NCBI GenBank assembly: GCA_013388545.1
Contig: JACAFB010000033.1
Location: 1-64,000, forward strand
Length of the DNA: 64,000 bases
Direction: 5' to 3'
Source: Ignavibacteriaceae bacterium
GTDB taxonomy: Bacteria; Bacteroidota; Ignavibacteria; Ignavibacteriales; Ignavibacteriaceae
Shown here: piece after piece, positions 43,700 to 53,006 of the stretch
Layout: each line of letters begins with the position of its first letter
How positions within the stretch are numbered: the first letter of the stretch is position 1
Position numbers and translations under genes: made by a program
Notes under the pieces: model-generated
The model's database searches: none
What the model was told of the DNA's origin: nothing
Seen by the model: only the letters and a program-made list of their open reading frames with translations

Positions 43700-46696
43700 T
43701 TATTCCAGACTTTGACCTGGTTTAATAATTATTCCCATGTTTTTATGGCCGTTAATCCTTACTGAAATTGGTTGATTGAATTGAATGTGTCGTGTGAATT
43801 CAAATTCTTCAACTGCTGGTTGAGAAAGCAGCCAGCTCCAGTCAATGAAACCTATTTTATTTGCCGCATCAACTGTAAAGTAACCAACCCTGAATGAAGT
43901 TATATTCTGAAAGAAGTGAGAGCCCTGCGAGGGTTCAACTTCAAAATCTTTGAAGCCGGATTCCACAATAGCTGCTGCACCGGAAATCTGATCCCAGGTA
44001 ACAGGAATTCCTAGCCAAGGATCAAGTGAGCCCCATCTTCCCAGCCCAATAAGCACATAGGGTTTTTTTTCTTCAAGCAGTCTGGAATTCATTTTGGCAA
44101 TTTCGCCGGCAACAATTTTGCTTTTTCCTCGCTCGAATTTTGTATTGTTAACGATTACGATGTCATAAATGCCGTCTGTAGCACCGTTGCCAAGCACCTG
44201 AGTGCTTCTGCAAATTAGTTTATCACTTTCAAAATCCATAATCAGTTCATCCAATTCGCGGCTGATTACAAGCGGTCTCATCTGAAGCATTGCAAATTCC
44301 TTTGGTTTGCCTTCTTTTACAGAAAGGTTTACAGCAAATTCAATTTCAACAGGTGATCCCATTCCCCAGGTGCCAAGGCCTAAAAGCATATTTAAGATTT
44401 CAGGCATTGGGAACATTTTGTGTTTAAGAATTGGTGAGAAAGTTACCACCCTGATTCCATTTCTTGAAATGCCATCGTAAACAGCTTCATTTTCGGGAGA
44501 GTAAGTTGAACCAACTGCAAATAAAGTTCCGTCAGTTTCTGATTCGCTCAGATCGTATCTTTTAACGAGAGGATCTTTTGTTGATTCGGGATGATGATCA
44601 AGCTTGCCGTTCAGATCGAGCGCAAAAAAGTCTTGCTGAGCATGCATTAAAGTTTCTTTAGTTGAAAAAAACTGAAGCAGATGCTTTGGATAGCGAGGGC
44701 AGAATCTTACGGTGTTTCCTCCTTCAACTACAGTTTTGCCGAGACCAAGAGCAACCAGTGCAATTCCATCGTCAGATTTTTGCGGCGGAACAGGATAAAA
44801 GTTGAATGATTTAGCAACGCCCGCAAAATCAGGATAGAATTTTCCGCGGTGCTCTGAGCCCACAAGCCTTTGAACAATAACTGCCATTTTTTCTTCCTCA
44901 AGCCTGTAAGAAGTTGCCTTCATATAATCTTTTGCTTTTTCATGATAAGTCGAAGCATAAACGCATTTAATTGTTTGAAGAAGTTCATCTAATCTTACAT
45001 TGATATCGGGATTGCTGTTGGGAAGCATATAAGTTTGATAAACTCCTGCAAAAGGCTGGAACTGAGCATCTTCAAGCAGACTTGATGAACGGACGGCCAA
45101 AGGTTCTTTTATTATTTCCAGGAATTCAAGAAGCTTTTGTTTTATCTCTTTCGGGAAATAAAACGCTTCAATAAATTTTTGATTGAGTTTGAGATCATTC
45201 TTTTCGTTGATTGCATAAATTTCAAGATTGTTTTCGCGCATGAACTGATCAAACACTTCTGTTCCAATAACAACTGCGGAAGGGACAGAAATCTCTACTC
45301 CTTTGAAAAGATCTTTTATATTGTAATTGGCTATCAAAGTATTTATAAAACCAAGACCGCGTGCTTTGCCGCCTAATGATCCGCCGCCAATTCTTGCAAA
45401 GCTGTTCTTAGGGTCAAACGTCTCTTTTCTGAAATCAGAAATTACACCTTTTGTCCTTTCTTCAAGATAAATGTTTATTGCATTGATAAGATCCTGTCTT
45501 AAACCATCAGGTGATTGATAATCTGTTATTTTTCTGGGTCTCAATTCATGGGCAAGATAAAATTCTGTTCTTGCTTTAAGCCATCTTGAAAAATGATTCC
45601 CCTCGGCATGATGAAGCAAGCTTTCCTCGGGAATTTTCCCGATTTGTTCGGCAAGTTCGCGAAGGTTAGAGGCTCTGCCAACAACCTGTCCATCGGGCAT
45701 TTCAAAAACAAAATCTCCAAAGCTAAAATGGTCGAGCATAAGCTCCCGAAGATCATGAAGCAATCGGGGAGAGTTTTTATAAAGAAATGAAGCACCAATG
45801 TTTTTAACTTTTTCTTCGAGATTCTGATCACTGGTTTGAATTATTATCGGGATATCCCTGTGCTTGCTTTTAACTGCAGATGCGAACTTTAAGCCTGCTT
45901 CAGGATCCCTGATGCCATGATGACGAAAGTTGTTGTCGGTGATAATCCCAAGTACATTCTGTTCATATTTTTCGTAATAGCTCCAGGCTTCTTCATAAGT
46001 TGTGCAGAGCAAGATTTTAGGGCGTGCTCTCATTCTCAGATATTTATGAGTTATATTTATTCCTTCTGAAATAAGTCTCTGGGATTGATTAAAAATTTCT
46101 GTGTAAACCAGCGGAAGGTATGTTGAATAAAATTTAATATTGTCTTCAACAAGAATAATAACCTGGACCCCGATATTTTCGGAGTCATTTTCAACATTAA
46201 GTCTGTCTTCGATGTATTTTACAATACCAATTAAAAGGTGAAAATCTCCGCTCCAGATAAAAATTCTCTCAAATACCGAAGTATCATACCTGGTGGTTAA
46301 TTCTTTTCTCTCTTTGTTATCATAAGCAAGTAAGATGATCGGTAAATTGATCCCCATACTTTTTACCTGGTTAGCGAATTTAATTACGTGCATATCCTCG
46401 ATATGAAGAGTAGTAATTATGAGATCAAACTTGTTGTTTCCGCTTAGCAGTTCAAGTGCTTCACTTCCCGTTGTTACATGGGTTATCTCGGGTGCCTGAC
46501 TAAGATTCAGGTTTTGATATTCACTTCTGATCAGTTCATAAAGTCTTCCGTCCTCTTCAAACAAATAGTAATCATATATGCTTGATACAAGAAGTATTTC
46601 CTGTATCTTGAATTGCATCAGCTTCTGAAATTTCTTTAAACGGGTATGAAATACATTTTCTAATTTAATATCGCGGAATAATTCGGTTTTATCCAT
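43700..46696 (-). CDS. Receiver-like plus PEP/pyruvate-binding ATP-grasp protein (copy 2)
   Basis: A 998-residue paralogue of the protein at 32.4-35.4 kb, colinear over its whole length. It has two N-terminal receiver-like regions (EILLVSSIYDYYLFEEDGRL; GIITDNNFRHHG, with Asp kept in the second), then the ATP-grasp domain: FARIGGGSLGGKARGLGF, LAVRSSSLLEDAQFQPFAGV and MLQMRPL. The same C-terminal region follows, with GLGRWGSLDPWLGIPV and PSQGSHFFQNITSF. It lacks the phosphohistidine and PEP-binding domains of PEP synthase and PPDK, so it cannot run the full pyruvate-PEP reaction alone. It stands 190 bases upstream of the NuoE operon on the same strand. A sensor kinase-like or phosphotransfer role is inference. 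Confidence 0.82.
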   Translation of the reverse strand: MDKTELFRDIKLENVFHTRLKKFQKLMQFKIQEILLVSSIYDYYLFEEDGRLYELIRSEYQNLNLSQAPEITHVTTGSEALELLSGNNKFDLIITTLHIEDMHVIKFANQVKSMGINLPIILLAYDNKERKELTTRYDTSVFERIFIWSGDFHLLIGIVKYIEDRLNVENDSENIGVQVIILVEDNIKFYSTYLPLVYTEIFNQSQRLISEGINITHKYLRMRARPKILLCTTYEEAWSYYEKYEQNVLGIITDNNFRHHGIRDPEAGLKFASAVKSKHRDIPIIIQTSDQNLEEKVKNIGASFLYKNSPRLLHDLRELMLDHFSFGDFVFEMPDGQVVGRASNLRELAEQIGKIPEESLLHHAEGNHFSRWLKARTEFYLAHELRPRKITDYQSPDGLRQDLINAINIYLEERTKGVISDFRKETFDPKNSFARIGGGSLGGKARGLGFINTLIANYNIKDLFKGVEISVPSAVVIGTEVFDQFMRENNLEIYAINEKNDLKLNQKFIEAFYFPKEIKQKLLEFLEIIKEPLAVRSSSLLEDAQFQPFAGVYQTYMLPNSNPDINVRLDELLQTIKCVYASTYHEKAKDYMKATSYRLEEEKMAVIVQRLVGSEHRGKFYPDFAGVAKSFNFYPVPPQKSDDGIALVALGLGKTVVEGGNTVRFCPRYPKHLLQFFSTKETLMHAQQDFFALDLNGKLDHHPESTKDPLVKRYDLSESETDGTLFAVGSTYSPENEAVYDGISRNGIRVVTFSPILKHKMFPMPEILNMLLGLGTWGMGSPVEIEFAVNLSVKEGKPKEFAMLQMRPLVISRELDELIMDFESDKLICRSTQVLGNGATDGIYDIVIVNNTKFERGKSKIVAGEIAKMNSRLLEEKKPYVLIGLGRWGSLDPWLGIPVTWDQISGAAAIVESGFKDFEVEPSQGSHFFQNITSFRVGYFTVDAANKIGFIDWSWLLSQPAVEEFEFTRHIQFNQPISVRINGHKNMGIIIKPGQSLE

Positions 46697-46786
46697 TTTG
46701 CATCTTTTAAGATGATAGTTGCTTTTCTTAACAGCTAATATAGAAAAAGAGAGATTAATTTTCCGGTGGTGAAAAATGCTTTTTAT

Positions 46787-47455
46787 TTATTCCTGATAAC
46801 TCAAATGGTTAGCTGTGCAAAATGGTAAACCAATAATATCAGGAATGAATAGTCCGGCAGAATAAATATTCCCTTTGTCATTACCATAAATTTCAGTTAA
46901 TGCAGTGTCATATCGCTTTCAATGTTAGTAAAACTATGTTCAAACAGTGAGGCTGTAGCTGCGAGGTTGCCTGTTCCAGCTTTTCCAGGAGAATCATTCA
47001 GATAAATCTCACCTTAAGCCTAATATTGTTATCATCTATAGTATCAACATAATTAAAGTTTGAAGCTGCTTTGCTTACCAAATCCGAATGTTTATCACGT
47101 AAAGTTGTGGCTGGCAGGTTCTAAGGTTTACCTTTTAGCTTTATATTATTTTGTCTGTGCTTAACGCGGCCTTTCGGTTGGATGATTGGTTTGTTGATAT
47201 AATTAAATTCTGTTTGCCAGAGTTTATCAGCAGCTTTACTTTTGCAATAAATGTTAAGCTGTCTGCCTTAATCTCTATTCACACTTCAGTACAGTTAGAA
47301 TCCTCAAACGAAAGAGTAATTTTTATTAAGTGTGTTGGTGGTATAATTGGTGGCTTTGTTGTATTGCAGCTTGCTGCAAATAGTAGAAGTTAGGACAAAA
47401 GTGAGATTAGATTAAAAAAATATTGTTTAAGGTTAGAGAAAAATATTCTTTTCAT
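46787..47455 (-). pseudogene. Heavily decayed lipoprotein gene
   Basis: Reading the minus strand from ATG 47453-47455 gives a broken lipoprotein: a hydrophobic start, an in-frame TAA, then LLLFAASCNTTKPPIIPP (a lipobox and spacer), ITLSFEDSNCTEV followed by TGA, and ADSLTFIAKVKLLINSG. After that the coding signal jumps frames: NYVDTIDDNNIRLK in one, GEIYLNDSPGKAGTGNLAA in a second, and EIYGNDKGNIYSAGLFIPD in a third, ending at TAA 46787. The motifs CTEVW and DDNNIWAVGEIYLNDS are ones I recall from Ignavibacteria lipoproteins, which would make the TGA a former Trp codon. It has many lesions, so it is not a functional gene. Confidence 0.7.
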
Positions 47456-47832
47456 AATTCATTCATTCCCGTTTTACATTCGTTTCCATTATGAAAAAGT
47501 TTTGAAGCCGGAGCAACTAATTATTAAACTTTCCTCCGTTCGATTTAGTGACGAAAAATAATTTTGAAGATTAATCATAGTGCCGTCAAACTTAATTTCT
47601 AATTCAAGTCAAAAAATGAAATAATACATAACAAATTCATTATTCCTGCGGGAAAAATGAATATCATGCAATTGATTTGATTTTTCATGCATTTAGAAAT
47701 TGGTTAAAAACCTCTTTTTCTTATTAAAAATGAAGCATATCGGTCATTAAATCTTCTGGCATAAATTTTCATTGTAAAAGACCAAAGACGAAATCAAAAT
47801 ATTCATTCACATAACAGAAAAGGAGTACTAAA
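47456..47832. other. Intergenic region, 377 bases
   Basis: AT-rich spacer between the decayed lipoprotein gene and the intact lipoprotein gene at 47833. The only clear signal is AAAGGAG seven bases before that ATG. I see no RNA gene, no repeat and no convincing promoter motif. Confidence 0.4.
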
Positions 47833-48786
47833 ATGAAAAAGAAATCGATTCTGGTTCTCAGAGCAGTTGTTCTCTCAATATTTTTCTCAGCATTTGTATT
47901 ATTTACAGGCTGTGACGATTCCTCAAGTATTCAAACCCCTGATGATATTAATTCCGACAAAGCGGCAATGCAGCAATTAGCTGATCAGGATTCAGCAATT
48001 TCCTCATTTGAACCAAACTTTAATGAAGAAAACGTGATGGATTTTTTGGGTAAAGTCTCAACCGAGATTTATCCATTTAAAGTTGGGCAGGTAATGCGTT
48101 TAGTCAGCCGGGATTTTTCAGTTAACATTCAAGGTGATACAGCATATGGCCGGGTTACAAAGACTTTTGAAGGAAATCTATTAATTCTTGCTTCATATGA
48201 TTCGGCTGCTAATCAGCCCGATACCTTAATTAAGAAACCTATGACTGTAGTTATTACGAGGAATGTAATTTTTGTAAGAAGAGCAAACACTGATAATCCA
48301 TACAACAACTGGAGAATAGCAGCAATCTCATTACCCGAAGGAGGAACCAGCTCTCATCCAAATATTGATTTGAAGAAGATTACTATCTTTTTACCAAATG
48401 GAGATACTTTGGAAGTAAATTCACCCAATGACTATTATTTGTCCAGAGGTCCGGGCTGGTGGAGACAGCTTCCTGTAATACCAAGAAATGAAACCACACT
48501 GATCAGGGTTGAATTAACAAGCTCATATTCTGAAGATGACTTTGTAACTTTAACATACGGCGCAATGGGCAATGGTTTGCATCGTGCAAAGAAAAGATTT
48601 GTATTGGTTTCATCAACTCCAAATGGAAATGTATTTGATAAAGTTTATGAGCAGAGTTACACAACTCATCAGTTCCCTGGATTCTTTCACGCAATTATTA
48701 ATGCTTTCCCATATTTCGCAATTAAAGATGATTCGGCTCCGGTTGAAAGCGAATCTTGGGGAGTTCCGTACTTAGTTAAATTTTAA
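47833..48786 (+). CDS. Lipoprotein of unknown function
   Basis: A 317-residue protein with a lipoprotein signal peptide (about residues 1-26, lipobox LFTGC, Cys27). An acidic, low-complexity stretch (about 28-60) is followed by a region rich in beta strands with the motifs KVGQVMRLVSRDFSVNIQGD, AYGRVTKTFEGNLLI and NNWRIAAIS. The last would fit a DUF4440/NTF2-like or beta-sandwich fold, but I do not recognise a family. AAAGGAG provides a strong ribosome site. It is followed by a clear terminator, so it is probably expressed separately from the three envelope genes downstream, although it shares their strand and export route. Confidence 0.8.
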   Translation: MKKKSILVLRAVVLSIFFSAFVLFTGCDDSSSIQTPDDINSDKAAMQQLADQDSAISSFEPNFNEENVMDFLGKVSTEIYPFKVGQVMRLVSRDFSVNIQGDTAYGRVTKTFEGNLLILASYDSAANQPDTLIKKPMTVVITRNVIFVRRANTDNPYNNWRIAAISLPEGGTSSHPNIDLKKITIFLPNGDTLEVNSPNDYYLSRGPGWWRQLPVIPRNETTLIRVELTSSYSEDDFVTLTYGAMGNGLHRAKKRFVLVSSTPNGNVFDKVYEQSYTTHQFPGFFHAIINAFPYFAIKDDSAPVESESWGVPYLVKF

Positions 48787-48815
48787 TTAAGGGGGAAAGT
48801 AATGTCCTCAGAATT

Positions 48816-48853
48816 ATCCGCCCTTCTTTATAGAGGGGCGGATGGTTTTTTTT
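48816..48853 (+). terminator. Intrinsic terminator after the lipoprotein gene
   Basis: Arms ATCCGCCC (48816-48823) and GGGCGGAT (48836-48843) with a 12-base loop are followed by GG and a run of eight T (48846-48853). It lies 30 bases past the lipoprotein stop and just before the next same-strand gene. Confidence 0.9.
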
Positions 48854-48896
48854 AGATAAATTGAAATTGATGAAACTCAGTATTAACTTAAATAAA

Positions 48897-49802
48897 ATGA
48901 AATCGAAATTATTAATAATAGTTCTAATCTCTGCTGCAGCTCTTCTGATAGGCGGGTGTGATAAACCTGCACCAACAGAATTGATAGATGATCAGTCTGT
49001 GCAGGAATTGGTAGAAGTTGAAGTCCTCAGCAAAGAAATTGAAGATGAATATTACAGCAACGGTTTTGATACCACGGGAATTACACAGGATATCAGGAAT
49101 TTCACTGGCTTGATTTCGCTTACCGGAACTAGGTTGACCATTAAGAACTTTGATATTGAAACTTCAACTGCTTTTGGAATTTTCCTGGATAGGACAAAAC
49201 CAATCAGAAATTCTGAAAACGAAATAATCGGTTTCCAATCATTTATTCCAGGTCAGTTACAAATCAATAATCATATTGCAAGGATTGCTCCATTTATAAT
49301 AAGGTTTCGTGATCAGGGAATAAACAGAGACACAACCCTTGGCAACCATTATATTTTATTCAGAGGAAAAGGATTCGGCGACCCCTTCGTTTTTAATTAC
49401 AACTCGTCCATTGAAGTTCAGTTCAATCCGCAGCCCGGTAATCAGAAACAATTTACAATTCAAACACCTACGCAGGTGATCGGGAACATTAATCTCTCGA
49501 AAAAAGAGAACAAGCTTAATGCAGTTTTGCAATGGAACGCTGCAAACAGCAGAGAGTTTGAGATAATTCTTGGAGCAAAAAAGAAAGGGAAGAGGAATGT
49601 CTTTCCTCTTTTCAGAATCAGAACCCGGGATGATGGATTATTGCGGATTCCTCCGAATTTGTTGAACAGTATTTCAACTCAAAATTTTGATGCGATTGTA
49701 TTTTCATTAATCAGAAGAGTAAGTAAAAATGAGCCGGAAGGTATTCAGAATCTTACTGTAATTTCCCAAAGTATTCATACTATAATATTTGATTTATATT
49801 GA
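48897..49802 (+). CDS. Lipoprotein of unknown function
   Basis: A 301-residue protein with a short lipoprotein signal peptide (MKSKLLIIVLISAAALLIGG then Cys21). A predicted helix (about 30-55) is followed by a beta-rich domain with TSTAFGIFLDRTKPIRNSE and HIARIAPFIIRFRDQG, with no family I can name. The start is uncertain: in-frame TTG 48861, ATG 48870 and ATG 48897 are all possible and none has a good ribosome site; 48897 gives a normal signal peptide length. Its stop TGA overlaps the TTG start of the next gene (TTGA), so the pair is translationally coupled. It likely works at the outer membrane with the barrel-transglutaminase protein. Confidence 0.78.
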   Translation: MKSKLLIIVLISAAALLIGGCDKPAPTELIDDQSVQELVEVEVLSKEIEDEYYSNGFDTTGITQDIRNFTGLISLTGTRLTIKNFDIETSTAFGIFLDRTKPIRNSENEIIGFQSFIPGQLQINNHIARIAPFIIRFRDQGINRDTTLGNHYILFRGKGFGDPFVFNYNSSIEVQFNPQPGNQKQFTIQTPTQVIGNINLSKKENKLNAVLQWNAANSREFEIILGAKKKGKRNVFPLFRIRTRDDGLLRIPPNLLNSISTQNFDAIVFSLIRRVSKNEPEGIQNLTVISQSIHTIIFDLY

Positions 49803-51784
49803 GATTTAAGTTACTGCTGATTCTATTAGTAAGTTTTTATTTATCAAAGAACGGAATTGCACAAAATTCATTTGGATTTTCCGGATTGATGAATTCCACC
49901 AATAACATATCGTCACTTTACGGGAATTATGAGGCCAGTCAGATTAATTTTTCGCAGTTGAAAGATTGGGGCTTCTCATTTATTTATGGCCCGGAGTTTT
50001 CAAGTTCAGTCAATCTTAATATTTACAGCATTGCTGTTGAAAAAAGATTTTCGAATCATATTTTATCATTAAGATATACTCCGGGTTACCAGAAAGAATT
50101 TAATTTCAATACAGCATCTGCAATTATTCTCTCTGATTCAACCAGGCAATCGCTATCATCAAAATTTTCTTATAAAGAACTCTTTGGACTTGGTTATTAT
50201 TTCCGGTTTTCTGATGAACTTCAAGCTGGTTTTAATCTCAGATATTTCAGCCAGGAATTCAGCAGGGAAATAATAAGCCCGGTCATTGCTGATACAATTT
50301 ATCTCGTGAGAGAAAACCAATCAGAAAAGCTTGGATTGTGGAAAGGAGAATTGGGCTTTAATTATTCTTTTAGTCAGTATTTTTCTGCAGGAATATCTTC
50401 GATTAATCTTTTTTCATTCAGTGAGGATCCTTTCGACCAGGAGCTGGAAAAATTCAAACTGAAAACTGAAAAAGGTGTTATGCTAACTTTTAATTTTAGT
50501 CCATCAAGAACTTTTGGTCTCAGTGGAATTATTGAAAGCAATAAGTCATTTCAGATTGGTGTTAACGGAAGGATAACTTTTTCAAATTCATCGGTTGGGA
50601 TTGGTTGTAGTGTTTTTCACGACAAAACTCAATCTCCTTTTATAGCAGGAGTAATTCCTTCAGTTAATTTCAGCACGTCGTTTTTGTCTGTTTCACTTTC
50701 GGGAATTAAATATTTTTCAGATCGTAAAGATTATTTCAGCTATGGTGATTTTGAAAATAACGGCATTACTAATGTTATCAACAATCCTTATAGTTTTGAT
50801 AAAGCTTTATTAACGATTGCCTTTGCTTTGAATACCATTCAGGAGAAAAAAGTTGAGTTTGCCGATGTTAAAATTATTGAAGACATTTATCCTGCATTAA
50901 CTGAGAACTATTTGAATAAACCTTTTGCAGTGGCAACTGTAGTTAATGTCAGTGATGAAAGAGTAAATGTTAAACCGTTCAGCCGGATAAACGGACTAAG
51001 TGAAGAGTTGATATATTCGCCAATTATTTCAATAAATCCCGGAGATACAGCAACTATCAGCTACTTCACCGTTATTCCTGAAAACTATGCGATAACAAAA
51101 TCGGAAATATCAACTGCCGATTTCTATATTCTTACAAGTAATGAAGAATTTGACGATCAGATTCAAAAACCCGTGCTTGTAAATGGAGTGAACTCTTGGG
51201 ACGGCGATGTTATCAATCTTAAGTATTTCATTAAAAAAAGTTTTGACTTTTCAATCAGTTATTCGAAAAGAATTTTAAGTAATAACAAAACATTATTTGA
51301 CACACTTGAAAACAGGCTGTCGGATTTTTACAAAACAAAACTCATATACAATTCATTTGCTGAAGCGATGGTTTATGTTTCCGATCCCCGGGCATCTTCT
51401 GAATACGTGCAATATCCTGAAGAAACGTTGAAGTTGAAAGGCGGCGACTGCGATGACCTGAGCGTTTGTTTAAGTTCTCTGCTTGAAAGTGTCGGAGTTG
51501 CAACTGCACTGGTTGATTATCAGCTTGGTGAATTAAGACACGTAAATCTTCTTGTTAATACGAAACTTTCTCCTTCCGAAGCCGGACTAATAACTTCAAA
51601 TGAGAATAAATACCTCATAAGAAAAAATAATTTGGGGAATGATGAAATCTGGATTCCTTTAGAAGCAACTTCTTTGAAAAGATTTGAGGATTCCTGGCAG
51701 GCGGGTGCAGAAAAATTTAATAAAGATGCACTTGAAAATTATGGATTAAGCCGTGGTTCAGTACAGATAATAGATGTATACTAA
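49799..51784 (+). CDS. Beta-barrel-like outer-membrane protein with C-terminal transglutaminase-like domain
   Basis: A 661-residue exported protein with a signal peptide (about 1-22, ending GIAQ). Residues 25-345 are an aromatic-rich series of alternating beta strands with SF and YF turns, typical of Bacteroidota outer-membrane barrels (PorV or OmpP1 style). Residues 360-480 form a beta-sandwich-like spacer. Residues 510-661 contain a transglutaminase-like cysteine domain: Cys551 in LKGGDCDDLSVCLSSLLES, His581 in ELRHVNLLVN and an acidic residue in WIPLEAT (Glu622). Such domains act as proteases or amide-forming enzymes. The start is TTG at 49799, overlapping the previous stop. A FecR-like gene follows. 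The barrel call rests on strand pattern only. Confidence 0.75.
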   Translation: MRFKLLLILLVSFYLSKNGIAQNSFGFSGLMNSTNNISSLYGNYEASQINFSQLKDWGFSFIYGPEFSSSVNLNIYSIAVEKRFSNHILSLRYTPGYQKEFNFNTASAIILSDSTRQSLSSKFSYKELFGLGYYFRFSDELQAGFNLRYFSQEFSREIISPVIADTIYLVRENQSEKLGLWKGELGFNYSFSQYFSAGISSINLFSFSEDPFDQELEKFKLKTEKGVMLTFNFSPSRTFGLSGIIESNKSFQIGVNGRITFSNSSVGIGCSVFHDKTQSPFIAGVIPSVNFSTSFLSVSLSGIKYFSDRKDYFSYGDFENNGITNVINNPYSFDKALLTIAFALNTIQEKKVEFADVKIIEDIYPALTENYLNKPFAVATVVNVSDERVNVKPFSRINGLSEELIYSPIISINPGDTATISYFTVIPENYAITKSEISTADFYILTSNEEFDDQIQKPVLVNGVNSWDGDVINLKYFIKKSFDFSISYSKRILSNNKTLFDTLENRLSDFYKTKLIYNSFAEAMVYVSDPRASSEYVQYPEETLKLKGGDCDDLSVCLSSLLESVGVATALVDYQLGELRHVNLLVNTKLSPSEAGLITSNENKYLIRKNNLGNDEIWIPLEATSLKRFEDSWQAGAEKFNKDALENYGLSRGSVQIIDVY

Positions 51785-51804
51785 TCTAATTTATGGAGTG
51801 TAAA

Positions 51805-52497
51805 ATGAAATCATTACTAATAATTCTATTAATCTTTTTACCTGTTAATGCTTTTGGCCAATTATTTAAAGTTGTAAAAGTAAAAGGTTCCGTACAGGGA
51901 CAAGTTGGGACAAGCGAAAAATGGATTGAGATAAAGGAAGGAAACACTCTCGATGCAAACACAATGCTCTCAACCAATGATAACTCTTCAGTTCAGCTTG
52001 TGGCGAATGATTTAAAGTTCAATCTCAGAGAATCATCTGCTATTTCAACATCGGCAATTAAGCAAATGAGCGTCGATGAACTTTTATTGGCACTTGCGCT
52101 TGATGACATGATGCAGGCGCCAAAAAAAAATAATGACAGTGATGCAAAAAATACCGCTGTGTACGGAACGAATCTAAATGGAAACAATGGTGTGTTCATA
52201 AAGTCAAATGACTTTGGTATTAAGCGTTTAAATGGAGCAGTTCAATTAGCCCAGGTCGGGTTGCGTGAGTCTGCTGTTGCAACCGCACGTGAGATTTATC
52301 GGAAATATCCTGAAGTAAAAGGCATTACAGCTTATCGTTTGTTTTTCGGACAAATATTAGTTGATCTTGGATTATACCAGGAAGCCTTCGAAGAATATAA
52401 ATCAATTCAGTCACTGAAATTGAGTACAAAAGAAAAAGAGCAGGTCGAGGAAACTCTTGAAATGCTCTCAAAGAAAATTATTTCTGAAGAAAAATAA
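51805..52497 (+). CDS. Exported FecR-like protein with C-terminal helical repeats
   Basis: A 230-residue exported protein with signal peptide (about 1-19, AFGQ). Residues 20-75 resemble a FecR-type beta domain: VVKVKGSVQGQVGTSEKWIE, KEGNTLDANTMLST, NSSVQLVANDLKFNL. A polar linker leads to an alpha-helical tail (about 140-230), FGIKRLNGAVQLAQVGL and ILVDLGLYQEAFEEYKSI, which looks like one or two TPR-type helix pairs. There is no DNA-binding or membrane segment, so it is not a standard anti-sigma factor. ATG 51805 is selected over 51793 because GGAG lies six bases before it. It is the third gene of the envelope operon, 20 bases after the barrel-transglutaminase gene. Confidence 0.78.
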   Translation: MKSLLIILLIFLPVNAFGQLFKVVKVKGSVQGQVGTSEKWIEIKEGNTLDANTMLSTNDNSSVQLVANDLKFNLRESSAISTSAIKQMSVDELLLALALDDMMQAPKKNNDSDAKNTAVYGTNLNGNNGVFIKSNDFGIKRLNGAVQLAQVGLRESAVATAREIYRKYPEVKGITAYRLFFGQILVDLGLYQEAFEEYKSIQSLKLSTKEKEQVEETLEMLSKKIISEEK

Positions 52498-52667
52498 AAT
52501 CAGTATCTAAAATTAGTTTAAATATTCAGCGAGAAAACAACTCTTTTTCAGCTCTTGGCCCTCACTTTATCTTTTATTCTAATATTTAAATCGATAAATT
52601 TATTGAGGATGTTAAATCCGGATAAGGAATAATTTTATCTTTTAAAGACTAAAGCGGAATTAAACCA

Positions 52668-52916
52668 ATGCGAGCAAAATTAGTGGTATTAATGGTAATT
52701 GTTATACTCTTTACAATTTTTGTTCTGCAAAACACAAATGATATAATTATCAAATTATACTTATGGGAAATAAGACTGCCGGCAGTCCTGTTTATTACTA
52801 TTACCCTGCTCATTGGAATAATAATTGGGATGATTGCTTCGTCGCTGGTAATGAGGAAATCAAAAACTTCACAAACTCCAAAAAACGATAAGAATCTTCC
52901 AAAGACACCGATTTGA
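52668..52916 (+). CDS. LapA/DUF1049 family small membrane protein
   Basis: A 82-residue protein with two membrane segments (about 4-21 and 40-62), separated by the family motif FVLQNTNDIIIKLYLWEIRLP, and a polar C-terminal tail ending in KTPI. This is the LapA/YciS (DUF1049) layout. In E. coli LapA works with LapB in lipopolysaccharide assembly control; in other phyla the role is untested. No lapB-like TPR gene is adjacent. The gene is alone on the plus strand between the envelope operon and the rimP operon. Confidence 0.8.
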   Translation: MRAKLVVLMVIVILFTIFVLQNTNDIIIKLYLWEIRLPAVLFITITLLIGIIIGMIASSLVMRKSKTSQTPKNDKNLPKTPI

Positions 52917-53006
52917 TTGGCAATTAACATTATGTCATCAAAACCGGGGTAATATTTAATATAAGTTGAAAATTTGATTGTATGTAAAAATTAAAGCTCT
53001 GGTTTT

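Noticed and set aside
47151-47393. 80-codon plus-strand open frame near 47.2 kb
   Set aside because: It lies opposite the decayed lipoprotein gene, whose minus-strand motifs explain the sequence better.
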